Origin: Acidobacteriota bacterium
GTDB lineage: Bacteria > Acidobacteriota > Vicinamibacteria > Vicinamibacterales > UBA2999
DNA length: 64,000 nucleotides
Direction of reading: 5' to 3'
NCBI GenBank assembly: GCA_020851565.1
Contig: JADZCN010000113.1
Location: 124,001-188,000 of the forward strand
Below the pieces are notes generated by a model. It ran no database searches. It was not told where the DNA came from and saw only the letters and a list, made by a program, of their open reading frames with translations. This document shows positions 16,438 to 24,866 of this stretch, in pieces. Position numbers and translations under genes: made by a program. How positions within the stretch are numbered: position 1 is the stretch's first letter; the number at the start of each line of letters is the position of its first letter.

Positions 16438-17187
16438 TCAGCGTCCCAGGTCCCGCAACGTGCGCGACCGCTGCCGGCTCGCCACGAGCGTGGCCCCGCT
16501 CCGGAGCGTGATCTCGAGGCGTGTCCCATCGTAGGGCGTCATCGACGTCACGTGATCGAGGTTCACCAGGTGGGACCTGTGCACGCGCGCGAACGTGCGG
16601 CGATCGAGCCGGTCCTCGAGGTCGGCCAGCGGCAGGTTCATCCTGAAGGCCCGACGGCCCGAGTGGATGAGCACGAAATCGTCGCACGCCTCGACCCGCT
16701 CGACCGCGGAGACGGGAATGGGCACGATGCGGCTGCCGTCGCGCACGTACAGGCGTCGCGGGGTGTCCTTTTCGAGCACCTCGGCGGCACGGTCAGCCAC
16801 GCCTCTCCCGGCCTCCCGCTCGAGCTGCGGGCGCGCCCGCTCGACAGCTTTCGAAAAGCGCTCGCGCCCGAACGGCTTCAGCAGGTAATCGACGGCGCCG
16901 AGCTCGAACGCGGTCACGGCGAACTGATCGTATGCCGTCGTGAAGATGACGGCTGGCCGGTGCGCGATCCTCGAGAGCACGTCGATGCCCGATACGTCGG
17001 GAAGACGCACGTCGAGAAACAGGAGGTCGGGCTGCGCTTCATCGATGGCCCCGACCGCGGCACGGCCTGTCGCGGCCTCGCCGACGAACTCCAGCCAGTC
17101 CGCCGCCTCGATCAGCTCCCGCAGCCGTTGCCGCGCCAGCGGCTCGTCATCGACGACGAATGCCGTGACGGTTCTCGTCGCGTGCAT
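16438..17187 (-). CDS. LytTR-type response regulator
   Basis: 249 residues. The receiver domain (VVDDEPLARQRLREL, phospho-acceptor Asp59 in LFLDVRLPDVSG, Lys in LLKPF) is followed by a LytTR DNA-binding domain (about residues 150-245: RLYVRDGSRIVPIPVSAVERVEACDDFVLIHSG, FARVHRSHLVNLDHV). ATG 17187 is chosen because GAGGAGG precedes it and it starts 4 bp past the kinase stop; the frame is open to 17205. Downstream of the kinase gene in the same operon, it should be its phosphorylation partner. The direct repeats just after its own stop codon suggest that it activates the neighbouring TPR-like gene. Confidence 0.93.
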   Translation of the reverse strand: MHATRTVTAFVVDDEPLARQRLRELIEAADWLEFVGEAATGRAAVGAIDEAQPDLLFLDVRLPDVSGIDVLSRIAHRPAVIFTTAYDQFAVTAFELGAVDYLLKPFGRERFSKAVERARPQLEREAGRGVADRAAEVLEKDTPRRLYVRDGSRIVPIPVSAVERVEACDDFVLIHSGRRAFRMNLPLADLEDRLDRRTFARVHRSHLVNLDHVTSMTPYDGTRLEITLRSGATLVASRQRSRTLRDLGR

Positions 17188-17191
17188 GCGC

Positions 17192-18226
17192 TCAATCCTC
17201 CTCAATGGCCGCGGCGGGTACCGGCAACTCGACCATCACTTCGAAGCCGCGGTCCCGTTGACACACCAGCAGGGAGGCGCTCTCGCCGTAGTGCACGGCG
17301 AGGCGACGCCTGATGGACTCGAGGCCGACGCCGCCGTCGACGTTCCCGGAGGCTCCGGGCCCATCGTCGGACACGGTGACCCGACAGCGGTTGCCTTCGA
17401 CTCGAGCGCGCAGGTGGATCGACCCACCGTCGACGCGATTGGCGATGCCGTGTCGCACCGCGTTTTCGACCAGCGGCTGCAGGAGCAGGGGGGGCACGAG
17501 CACGGCCTCCGATGCCTGGTCGATCTGCTCTGACATCCGCAAGCGGTCGCCCAGCCGCAGCTGCTCCAGCGCGAGGTAGTCCCTCGTGAACGCCAGCTCG
17601 CTGCGGAGCGGAACCTCCTCGCCGGCGTGGAGCGCATAGCGAAGCAGGTCCCCCAGTCGCTCGAGCGCCTGGTCGGCGCGCATCGGGTCGGACCCGACCA
17701 GCGCGCCGACCGAGTGCAGGGCGTTGAAGAGGAAGTGCGGGTTGATCTGGGCGCGAAGCGCCGCCAGCTGCGCCTGCTGCGCGAGCAGCCTCGCCTCGAC
17801 CGCCGCGGCTTCGAGCGCCCTCGCCCTGCGCTGGGCGCGGATGGCGTAAGAGACGCCCACGAGGATGAGATAGAGCCACGAGCCCATCAGCAGGTTCCAC
17901 ACGAGCACGGGAGACTGCCGAAGCTCCTGGAGGGCGCGTGCGAACTCCCCGCGCGCGATGTCGAGCCACATCCACGAGGTGGCGTAGACGGCGCAGAACG
18001 CCGCGAGCGCGCCGGCATGCACGAGGATGACTGCGGGCGAGCGCCAATCCCATGCGAGGCGCCCCGTGAGTGCCCACACGCCGACACCCATCACCGCCGC
18101 AGATCCCATGGCGAGGGCGGCATACGGGAGCGTCTGTGCGGGTGACACGCCCGCGCCCGATGCGCTGGCCAGCGCCCAGAACAGCGCGGCCGCCGTCCAC
18201 GCCACGCCGTATGCGACCCAGCCCAT
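17192..18226 (-). CDS. LytS-like sensor histidine kinase
   Basis: 344 residues. The N-terminal half has four to five hydrophobic helices (WVAYGVAWTAAALFWALASA, LPYAALAMGSAAVMGVGVWAL, VILVHAGALAAFCAVYAT, LLMGSWLYLILVGVSYAI). The HisK domain carries the characteristic AQINPHFLFNALHSVG with the His, then LLQPLVENAVRHG (N-box) and VSDDGPG (G-box) of the LytS/YehU group. Its stop is 4 bp before the LytTR regulator start. ATG 18226 is chosen as the one directly before the first helix; the open frame reaches 18259. Confidence 0.93.
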   Translation of the reverse strand: MGWVAYGVAWTAAALFWALASASGAGVSPAQTLPYAALAMGSAAVMGVGVWALTGRLAWDWRSPAVILVHAGALAAFCAVYATSWMWLDIARGEFARALQELRQSPVLVWNLLMGSWLYLILVGVSYAIRAQRRARALEAAAVEARLLAQQAQLAALRAQINPHFLFNALHSVGALVGSDPMRADQALERLGDLLRYALHAGEEVPLRSELAFTRDYLALEQLRLGDRLRMSEQIDQASEAVLVPPLLLQPLVENAVRHGIANRVDGGSIHLRARVEGNRCRVTVSDDGPGASGNVDGGVGLESIRRRLAVHYGESASLLVCQRDRGFEVMVELPVPAAAIEED

Positions 18227-18456
18227 ACCGACGACAGAACCTCGGCCGCATGGTGGCACGCGGCTGGGGCGGTGTCCACCGCTCCGTGCCCCGCGAGCCG
18301 TTCACCGGCGGAATCGACCCGTTCACCGGGCGGGTGCGAACAGGTGCGGGGCGGGTGCGCGCGCGCCTGCCCGCCGCAGCTCGCCAGGCGTCTTTCGGGG
18401 CAGATATGCTGTGGCGTCTCGATATCGGCAGGCGTTGTGCCCGCCAGGAGGACCCG
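18227..18456. other. divergent promoter region with a short 10-bp repeat cluster
   Basis: 230 bp between the LytS-like kinase and the formamidase-like gene. At 18331-18360 there are about three units of the CGNNCRGGTG repeat (CGGGTGCGAACAGGTGCGGG). GGAGGAC at 18447-18453 is the ribosome site of the plus-strand gene. TATGCT at 18403-18408 could be its -10 box. No other gene is seen. Confidence 0.5.
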
Positions 18457-20478
18457 ATGCGCCTGATGACCTGCCTCGTCGTCTTCGTCGCCGTTCTCCA
18501 GGCTCGTGCCCCGGGCTTCACCTCCCAGTCCCCTGGCTGCGCCGCTCCCGCCAACGAGATCGTCGCGGAGAACTGCAAGCCGGGGCACCCGCAAACCGAA
18601 TGGGACGTGAACGGCTCCGGCGATCCGAAGATCCAGGGCTTCGCCACCGACATCAGCGTGAACGTGGGCGAGACGATCTCGTTCAAGGTGAACACCGCGT
18701 CGCCGGCCTACCGCATCGACATCTACCGCCTGGGCTACTACAACGGCGCGGGCGGGCGGCGCATCACCACCATCGAACCCTCGGTGCCGCTCCCGCAGCA
18801 GCAGCCGCCGTGCCTGACCGACATGTCGGTGCGCCTGTACGATTGCGGCAACTGGGCGGTGTCCGCGTCGTGGGCCGTGCCGGCCGACGCCGTTTCGGGC
18901 CTGTACCTCGCGCGCCTGGTGCGCGAGGACAACGACCCGCCCACGTGGCGCCCGGACAACGGCCGGGTGGGCCAGGCCGACGCGAGCAGGCCCGAGCCGG
19001 GGCCGCATGCGTACGGCGCGCTCGGCCTGGGGAGGCTCGCCAACGCGCTGCGCGAACCGCGCGCGAGCCTCATCTACTTCGTCGTGCGCGACGATGCGCG
19101 GAGAGCGGACCTGCTGTTCCAGACCTCCGACAACACCTGGACGGCGTACAACCGTGAAGGGATCACGAGCACATACGGCAGCTTCGATCCTGCGCGCCCC
19201 ATGGAGCGCGCCTACAAGGTCAGCCTGAACCGCCCCTACGTCACGCGGGACTACCGGGCCGTGAACATGCCGTTCAACGCGGAGTACCCGATGATCCGGT
19301 GGCTCGAGGCCAACGGGTACGACGTGGCTTACACGACGGGGCTCGACGGGGACCGCCGGGGCGCGCTGATCAAGAACCACAAGGTGTTCCTCTCGGTGGG
19401 CCACGACGAGTACTGGTCGGGTCCGCAGCGCGCCGCTGTGGAGGCCGCGCGTGACGCAGGCGTGCACCTCGCCTTTTTCAGCGGCAACGATGTGTTCTGG
19501 AAGATCCGCTGGGAGCCGAGCACGGACGACTCGCGCACGCCGTACCGCACATTCGTCACCTACAAGGAGACGCACGCCAACGCCAAGATCGACCCGGTGA
19601 AGGACGTCTGGACCGGCACGTGGCGGGACGCGCGGCCGTTCAACCCCGAAGGCTCGAAGCCGGAGAACGCGCTCACCGGCACCATCTTCACGGTAAACGC
19701 GTGGCGCAACGATCCCCTGGTCGTCCCCGCGGAGTACGGCCGGCTGCGCTTCTGGCGCGACACCGATGTGGCGCGGCTGAAGCCGGGCGAGCGCGCGGTG
19801 CTCGGCTCGGGCATCCTCGGCCACGAGTGGAACGAGGACCTGGACAACGGCTTCCGGCCCGCGGGCCTCATGCGGATGTCGCGGACGACGGTGAACAACG
19901 TGGCGTACATCCAGGATTACGGGACCATCTATGCCTCCGGCACGGCCACGCACAGCCTGACCCTCTACCGCGCCCCGAGTGGCGCGCTGGTCTTCAGCGC
20001 GGGGACGGTGCAATGGTCGTGGGGCCTCGATCCGCATCACGATACCGAAACCGGTGTGCCGCCCGAGCGTGCCCAGTCCACGAACATCCGCATCGGCGAG
20101 GACCTCAAGGGTCCGGTGCCTGCCATCCGCCAGGCCACCGTCAACCTGTTCGCCGACATGGGTGTGCAGCCAGCCACGCTGCAGCCCGGGCTGGTCAGAG
20201 CCTCCGCGTCTACGGACCGCACCACTCCCACGTCGCGCGTGGAGGGCAGCCCTCGCGCGCTATCGGGTGGTGCGTTCGAAGTCAGCGGGACGGCGAGCGA
20301 CGCGGGTGGCGGCGTGGTCGCCGGCGTGGAGGTCTCGACGGATGACGGCCGGACGTGGCACCCCGCGGAGGGCACGATGCGGTGGCGCTATCGTTGGACA
20401 TCCGCCGCCGGCGAGAAGCCAGTGGCCATCCGCAGCCGCGCGGTAGACGACAGCGGGAACGTGGAGGCAGGGAAGTGA
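18457..20478 (+). CDS. N,N-dimethylformamidase large-subunit-like secreted protein
   Basis: 673 residues; ATG 18457 has GGAGGA 4 nt upstream, and a signal peptide follows (MRLMTCLVVFVAVLQARAPG). An N-terminal beta-sandwich (GFATDISVNVGETISFKVNTAS, YRIDIYRLGYYNGAGGRRI) precedes the DmfA-type catalytic-like domain (SDNTWTAYNREGITSTYGSF, PMIRWLEANGYDVAYTTGLDGDR, HKVFLSVGHDEYWSGPQRAAVEAARDAGVHLAFFSGNDVFWKIRWE). The domain keeps the HDEYWS block typical of the family. The C-terminus is an Ig-like module related to molybdenum-oxidoreductase dimerisation domains (VEVSTDDGRTWHPA). Substrate is unknown; most secreted homologues are uncharacterised. Confidence 0.85.
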   Translation: MRLMTCLVVFVAVLQARAPGFTSQSPGCAAPANEIVAENCKPGHPQTEWDVNGSGDPKIQGFATDISVNVGETISFKVNTASPAYRIDIYRLGYYNGAGGRRITTIEPSVPLPQQQPPCLTDMSVRLYDCGNWAVSASWAVPADAVSGLYLARLVREDNDPPTWRPDNGRVGQADASRPEPGPHAYGALGLGRLANALREPRASLIYFVVRDDARRADLLFQTSDNTWTAYNREGITSTYGSFDPARPMERAYKVSLNRPYVTRDYRAVNMPFNAEYPMIRWLEANGYDVAYTTGLDGDRRGALIKNHKVFLSVGHDEYWSGPQRAAVEAARDAGVHLAFFSGNDVFWKIRWEPSTDDSRTPYRTFVTYKETHANAKIDPVKDVWTGTWRDARPFNPEGSKPENALTGTIFTVNAWRNDPLVVPAEYGRLRFWRDTDVARLKPGERAVLGSGILGHEWNEDLDNGFRPAGLMRMSRTTVNNVAYIQDYGTIYASGTATHSLTLYRAPSGALVFSAGTVQWSWGLDPHHDTETGVPPERAQSTNIRIGEDLKGPVPAIRQATVNLFADMGVQPATLQPGLVRASASTDRTTPTSRVEGSPRALSGGAFEVSGTASDAGGGVVAGVEVSTDDGRTWHPAEGTMRWRYRWTSAAGEKPVAIRSRAVDDSGNVEAGK

Positions 20479-20653
20479 GGTTCTGGGGTTCTGAGGTTCT
20501 GGGGTTCTGAGGTTCTGGGGTTCTGAGGTTCTCGGGTTCTGAGGTTCTCGGGTTCTGAGGTTCTCGGGTTCTGAGGTTCGGTCGCGCTGAAGTCCGGAGT
20601 TCTGTGCCAGGAGAACCTCAGAACCTCCAGAACCTCAGAACCTCCAGAACCTC
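20477..20653. repeat. GGTTCTGAGGTTCT repeat with inverted partner (convergent gene gap)
   Basis: Left arm 20477-20579 is eight or so copies of GGTTCTGGGGTTCTGA / GGTTCTGAGGTTCTCG. After a 31-nt loop the right arm 20611-20653 reads the complement (AACCTCAGAACCTCCAGAAC). It fills the whole gap between the converging formamidase-like and ThiO-like genes and starts at the TGA stop codon. The folded RNA would be a long stem on either strand, so it may serve as a bidirectional terminator. Confidence 0.9.
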
Positions 20654-20654
20654 G

Positions 20655-21770
20655 TCACAGCCTTCCGCACCGGCCCGGGTCGAGGGCCGCGATGGTGGGC
20701 GCCGCGGGATCGAGGACGAGCCGCCGCACCAGTTGTGCCGTGAGCGGTGCCAGGAGGACGCCGTTGCGATAGTGCCCGGTCGCATAGACGAGCCCTGGGA
20801 CCGCCGCGGACCGCCCGACGATGGGCAGGTCGTCGGGGCCTCGCGGGCGGAGGCCGACACGCACGTCTGCCACGGTGGCGTGCTTCAGCGCAGGCACGAG
20901 CGCCGCCGCCATCTCGAGCAATTCGTGGCGCGCCTCCTCCGTGGCGCTCTCGTCGAAACCCACGTCTTCAACCGTGGCGCCGACCAGGACCGAGCCGTCC
21001 GGCCACGGCACCAGGTAGCCGGCCGTGCCCCACAGCGTGTGTCGCACCGTGCCGGGCGACGCGGCCAGCTGCAGCAGCTGCCCGCGAATGGGCCGCACCG
21101 GCACCGGCTCCGCGCCCTCCACCGTAATGCGGGACGACCAGCTGCCCGATGCCATCACGGCCATGTCTGCCTCCCAGGTCCCGGCATCGGTGCGCACGCG
21201 CACGCCGCCGCCGGGCACGCGGCTCACCTCGATGGCGCCGCTGGCCTCCACGACCTCCGCGCCGTGCTGCCGCGCGCCGGCCACGGCGGCGACGGTCAGG
21301 GAACTCACGCCGACGAAGCCGTGCATGGGGATGAGCAGGGCGCCAGGCGCATCCGGCGCCGCGTTTGGCTCGAGGTCCGGAATCACGGGGCCGGGCACCC
21401 ACCGCGCCTCGACGCCTTCGCGCCACAGCACCGCCGACGCGGCGCTCAGCCGCTCGGCTTCCTCCATCGTGAGTGCGACCTCGAGCGACCCGTTGCGCTG
21501 GTAGACGATGGCGCGGTGGCTGTCAGCGGAGAGACGGGCGATGAACGCGTCGTAGAGATCCAGGCTCTCGCGCCCCAACTCGCGCAGCGGCGAGGCCGGG
21601 TGCCCCTCGATGTACGGCGCCAGGACCCCGGCAGAGGCCCGGGTCGCGCCGTCGCCTGGGCGCCGCGCGTCGATGAGGCGGACGCGGGCGCCGGCGCCGG
21701 CCAGTTCCCACGCGCAGGTAGCGCCGATGATGCCGCCACCTATGACTGTGATAGCGGGAGCGCTAGCCAT
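20655..21770 (-). CDS. thiO: FAD-dependent glycine oxidase-like oxidoreductase (ThiO family)
   Basis: 371 residues, the usual length. N-terminal dinucleotide fold ITVIGGGIIGATCAWELAGAGARVRLID with GATRASAGVLAPY (FAD contact) and C-terminal VGLRPRGPDDLPIVGRSAAVPGLVYATGHYRNGVLLAPLTAQLV, the classic ThiO/DadA end. In thiamine synthesis ThiO oxidises glycine to the imine used by thiazole synthase, but no thi genes are near. A related amino-acid oxidase role is therefore possible. The start codon directly abuts the ATTGG repeat at 21771, leaving no Shine-Dalgarno. Confidence 0.85.
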   Translation of the reverse strand: MASAPAITVIGGGIIGATCAWELAGAGARVRLIDARRPGDGATRASAGVLAPYIEGHPASPLRELGRESLDLYDAFIARLSADSHRAIVYQRNGSLEVALTMEEAERLSAASAVLWREGVEARWVPGPVIPDLEPNAAPDAPGALLIPMHGFVGVSSLTVAAVAGARQHGAEVVEASGAIEVSRVPGGGVRVRTDAGTWEADMAVMASGSWSSRITVEGAEPVPVRPIRGQLLQLAASPGTVRHTLWGTAGYLVPWPDGSVLVGATVEDVGFDESATEEARHELLEMAAALVPALKHATVADVRVGLRPRGPDDLPIVGRSAAVPGLVYATGHYRNGVLLAPLTAQLVRRLVLDPAAPTIAALDPGRCGRL

Positions 21771-22088
21771 TGAGCGATTGCCGATTGGCGATTGAGCGAT
21801 TCATTGGGTGATTGGCGATTGGAGCATTGCGCATTGGATTGACGATTGCGTGATTGGGCAAATCCGGACGATTGGGCGGTCCCGATCGTTTCATGATCGA
21901 CCATCGGGCCGGCTTCTGCCAAGGCTTCTCGCCGCGCTCCCCGCCGCGACAACGAGCGCCGTCCTGGCTGGCGGATACGGGCCCCATACGTCAATCGCCA
22001 ATGCCACAACCATCAATCCAATGCGCAATGCTCCAATCGCCAATCACTCAATGAATCACTCAATCGCCAGTCAGCAATCATCAATGAG
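21771..22088. repeat. ATTGG-type element with inverted ~100-bp arms
   Basis: No gene lies in this 324-bp gap. Left arm 21771-21880 is made of GATTGGCGATTGAGCGATTC-like words; right arm 21991-22087 is made of the complementary words (CAATCGCCAATCACTCAATG). Between them is a non-repetitive core of about 110 bp. The left arm touches the ThiO start codon and the right arm ends 7 bp from the stop of the TonB receptor. Related elements are at 49144-49242 and 63044-63309. Confidence 0.9.
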
Positions 22089-22094
22089 CGCAAC

Positions 22095-24728
22095 TCAGAA
22101 GCCCAGCGACATGCCAACCTCCATGCGGCGCGCAGGGCCGGCGGAGGTCGCCTGGCCGAAGAAGGGCGACAGGACGTTCCCGACGAAGGTGTTGTAGTTC
22201 ACGTTGTTGAACAGGTTCGAGATCTGGGCGTAGAAGTCCAGCCGGTAGCGGGCGTTGGTTGCTTCCATGACCATGATCTGCGGGCCGCCGCCTCCACCGG
22301 GCCCGCCGGGGCCGCGCTGGTTCATCGCGCCGCCGCCACCGCCGCCCGGGGGCATCGGCATGGGCATCCCGCCCGGGCCGCCACCCGAGGGGCCGCCGAA
22401 GCCGATGGCCTTGCTGAGGCGCAGGCTGGCATTCACCATCCCCGCGCCTCGCTCGCTGTTGCGCTCGATGCCGGCGGGCCGGTCGTTGAAGACCGTGTCG
22501 CCGTTCTCATCGCGCCCCGTGGTGATGGTGTAGGGCGCGGCCGAGGACACCTGCATGTTGAAACCCGCGCGGATCCCCTTCCAGATGGGCGCGTTGACCA
22601 TCACGAACAGCCGATGTCGGATGTCCTGCGCGGACGGCCCCCAGTCCACGTCGGGGTTCGTGCTGTCGGACGGCAGGCTGGTCGCCGAGTCCGCGTAGTT
22701 GCGGGAGCTCTGGAGCTGGTACATCACGTTGCTGAAGAGGCGCAGCCGCTCGTGGCGCGCATTGACCCCGACGGTCAGCCGATCGCTCGCGCGCCGGCCC
22801 GTGGACTGGATCTCGGAGACATTGCCGGCGGCCGGGTCCGGCCGCACGCCGTCGATGGGCGCGTTCACGTTCACCGAGCGCAGCGTGTTCGACCCGCGCG
22901 TCCACATGTAGTCGGTCCGCAGGCTCGCCCACGGCGTCAGCGTCCGCTCCATGCCGATGGACGCCTGCTGGATGATGGGCTGTGTCAGCGACGACGAGCG
23001 GATGATGCTGGAGGGCAGCACGATGCCGCCGCCCGCGTCTGCCGGGAAGCCGGGGTCCTGCACCACGATGTCCAGCTGGTGCCGGCCGTCGACGCGGATG
23101 GTCTGCTCGTAGAGGTTCGAGTCGTACCAGTCGTAGAAGATCCCGTACCCGCCCCGGATCGTCGTCCGGCGGTTGGCGGTCCAGGTGAAGGCGGCGCGAG
23201 GGGCCACGTTGAAGGCGTCGTTCACCTGCGTCTGGATTTCCTGGCGCAGGCCGAGGCTCACCGAAAGGTTGCGCCCGATGCGGAAGTCGTCCTGCAGGAA
23301 CCAACCAGCCTTCACCTGCGAGTACTCCACCAGCGGATCGCCCACGCGCAGCGTGTAGGTGGCGGGCAGGCCCGCGTTGTACGCCTCAAGGCTGGTGAAC
23401 ACGTAGGTGCCGTTGGTGTTCTGCTGCTGGTCGCTGCTCCACCATCCGGCCTCGAAGAGCACGCCGGCGCGCATCGAGTGCTTGCGGCCGATGGTGAAGT
23501 CGAAGTTCTGCGCGATCTCGACCTCGCGGCTCGAGCGCGAGCCCATCTGCCCGGCGCCGCCAGAGGTGAAGGCATCGTTCACGCGGATGGTCGGGGCGAA
23601 GGACTGCGGCGTGGTGGTGGACTCACTGCTCGTGAGCTCGAACTTCAGCTCGCTGAACACCTTCTTGCCCAGCACGCGGGTGTTGCGGACACGGAAGGTG
23701 TCGTTCACGGTGGAGGTGTCGTAGCTGCGATCGGACAGGTCGAAGTCGCCGACGCCGAGGTTGCCGCGGTCGGTGCCGCGACGCTGGTACTCGGCGCGGA
23801 TCTGGCCGCCCTGCCCGATGGCGTGATCCAGGCGGAAGTTCGCGTTGAGCCCGTCGGTCGTGTTCCTGGCCAGCCCGGTCACGGTGCCCGCGCCGGGCGA
23901 CTGTGCGCGAATGGTGCGCGAGTCGAAGGCGTTGTTCCCATCCACCGACAGCGAGATGCCGGTCTTCCCCTTCACAATCGGCCCCTGGAAGCTGACGTTG
24001 AACCGCTGCTGCTGGGTGGGCTCCTTGGTGCTGGAGAACGCGTTGCGCGAGTTGAGCGACTCGTCGCGGAAGCCGAAGTTCGCCCGGCCGCGCCAGCCGC
24101 CGGCGCCCGGCCGCGTGATCACCTCCACGCGCACCATGCCCGCCTCGTGATACTCGGCCGAGAACGAGTTGCTGTTGAAGCGGATCTGCTGGATCTGGTC
24201 CTTCGGCGGCAGGCGGCCGCCGCTGAACCCGTCCACGAAGATCTGGGCGCCGGGCCCGGCCATCTGCGCCAGCTGGTCTGCCATCTCGTCGGGGTCGTCC
24301 GAGAGCGCGTCGATCTCGTCGGCGGTGAGGGTCTGCGTGAAGCCGTTGTCACGCCGGCTGTCGGCGCCCTGCTCGGATACCGTCAGTTCCTCGGAGATGG
24401 CGACGGCGAGCGTGGCAGACACGGCGTTGTTGCCGCGCCGCACCTCCACCTGCAGCAGCACTTCGCGGAAGCCCTCGGCGCTGGCCCTCACCTGGTAGGC
24501 GCCGGGCTGCAGGCTCGTGAAGGTGGCGACGCCCTGGGGGTCCACCGCCGCCTGGTACTCCACGCCCTGCGCGTCGGTCAGGACCACCGTCGCGTGTGGC
24601 AGCCCCAGGTCGGTGGCGTCCTTCACCGTCACGCGCAGCGTGGACGGCCCGGCCGGCGCCGTCTGGGCCCACGAGTTCGACATCGCCGCGCCGAGCACGA
24701 ACATCACCGCAAGGATCGCTCTCGTCAT
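22095..24728 (-). CDS. TonB-dependent receptor with carboxypeptidase-regulatory-like domain
   Basis: 877 residues from ATG 24728, which starts the signal peptide (MTRAILAVMFVLGAAMSNSWAQ). A carboxypeptidase-regulatory-like domain (about 28-110: LRVTVKDATDLGLPHATVVLTD, FTSLQPGAYQVRASAEGF) is followed by a plug (GPGAQIFVDGFSGGRLPPKDQIQQIRFNSN) and a 22-strand-type barrel. It belongs to the OmpA-related/Oar-like group abundant in Acidobacteriota, taking up unknown ligands or acting in surface biology. Near the C-terminus is a long Gly/Pro/Met-rich loop (GGPGGMPMPMPPGGGGGGAM). The final strand ends ARRMEVGMSLGF with terminal Phe. It is co-directional with the LolA-like gene upstream, which has similar Gly-Pro segments. 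Confidence 0.92.
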   Translation of the reverse strand: MTRAILAVMFVLGAAMSNSWAQTAPAGPSTLRVTVKDATDLGLPHATVVLTDAQGVEYQAAVDPQGVATFTSLQPGAYQVRASAEGFREVLLQVEVRRGNNAVSATLAVAISEELTVSEQGADSRRDNGFTQTLTADEIDALSDDPDEMADQLAQMAGPGAQIFVDGFSGGRLPPKDQIQQIRFNSNSFSAEYHEAGMVRVEVITRPGAGGWRGRANFGFRDESLNSRNAFSSTKEPTQQQRFNVSFQGPIVKGKTGISLSVDGNNAFDSRTIRAQSPGAGTVTGLARNTTDGLNANFRLDHAIGQGGQIRAEYQRRGTDRGNLGVGDFDLSDRSYDTSTVNDTFRVRNTRVLGKKVFSELKFELTSSESTTTPQSFAPTIRVNDAFTSGGAGQMGSRSSREVEIAQNFDFTIGRKHSMRAGVLFEAGWWSSDQQQNTNGTYVFTSLEAYNAGLPATYTLRVGDPLVEYSQVKAGWFLQDDFRIGRNLSVSLGLRQEIQTQVNDAFNVAPRAAFTWTANRRTTIRGGYGIFYDWYDSNLYEQTIRVDGRHQLDIVVQDPGFPADAGGGIVLPSSIIRSSSLTQPIIQQASIGMERTLTPWASLRTDYMWTRGSNTLRSVNVNAPIDGVRPDPAAGNVSEIQSTGRRASDRLTVGVNARHERLRLFSNVMYQLQSSRNYADSATSLPSDSTNPDVDWGPSAQDIRHRLFVMVNAPIWKGIRAGFNMQVSSAAPYTITTGRDENGDTVFNDRPAGIERNSERGAGMVNASLRLSKAIGFGGPSGGGPGGMPMPMPPGGGGGGAMNQRGPGGPGGGGGPQIMVMEATNARYRLDFYAQISNLFNNVNYNTFVGNVLSPFFGQATSAGPARRMEVGMSLGF

Positions 24729-24750
24729 TTTCGAAACCACGCTACCGCAG

Positions 24751-24796
24751 GAAACCACGAAGGCACGAAGAACACGAAGAACGCACGAAGAGAAGT
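24751..24796 (+). repeat. CACGAAGGCACGAAG repeat
   Basis: GAAACCACGAAGGCACGAAG continues into AACACGAAGAACGCACGAAG. The plus-strand reading has a 9-12 bp irregular CACGAAG period. It lies 23 bp upstream of the TonB receptor start. The remaining sequence to the LolA-like stop (24797-24866) shows TCGCAATTCACTCCAGACGC-like near-repeats of CAACTCACTCCCGACTCCCG and no gene. The family recurs at 28221, 29077, 29176, 53079, 55669 and 55857. Confidence 0.9.
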
Positions 24797-24866
24797 CCGG
24801 GGGCTCGTAACCGACTCCCGTCGCAATTCACTCCAGACGCAACTCACTCCCGACTCCCGACACGAT

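Noticed and set aside
13518..16511. 997-codon plus-strand frame opposite DUF5916 and TPR-like genes
   Set aside because: Antisense shadow without domain content; the minus-strand proteins have signal peptides and family motifs.
21808..22197. Small genes within the ATTGG element
   Set aside because: Peptides such as NHSIASQQSS are translations of repeat words; there is no ribosome site or conserved domain.
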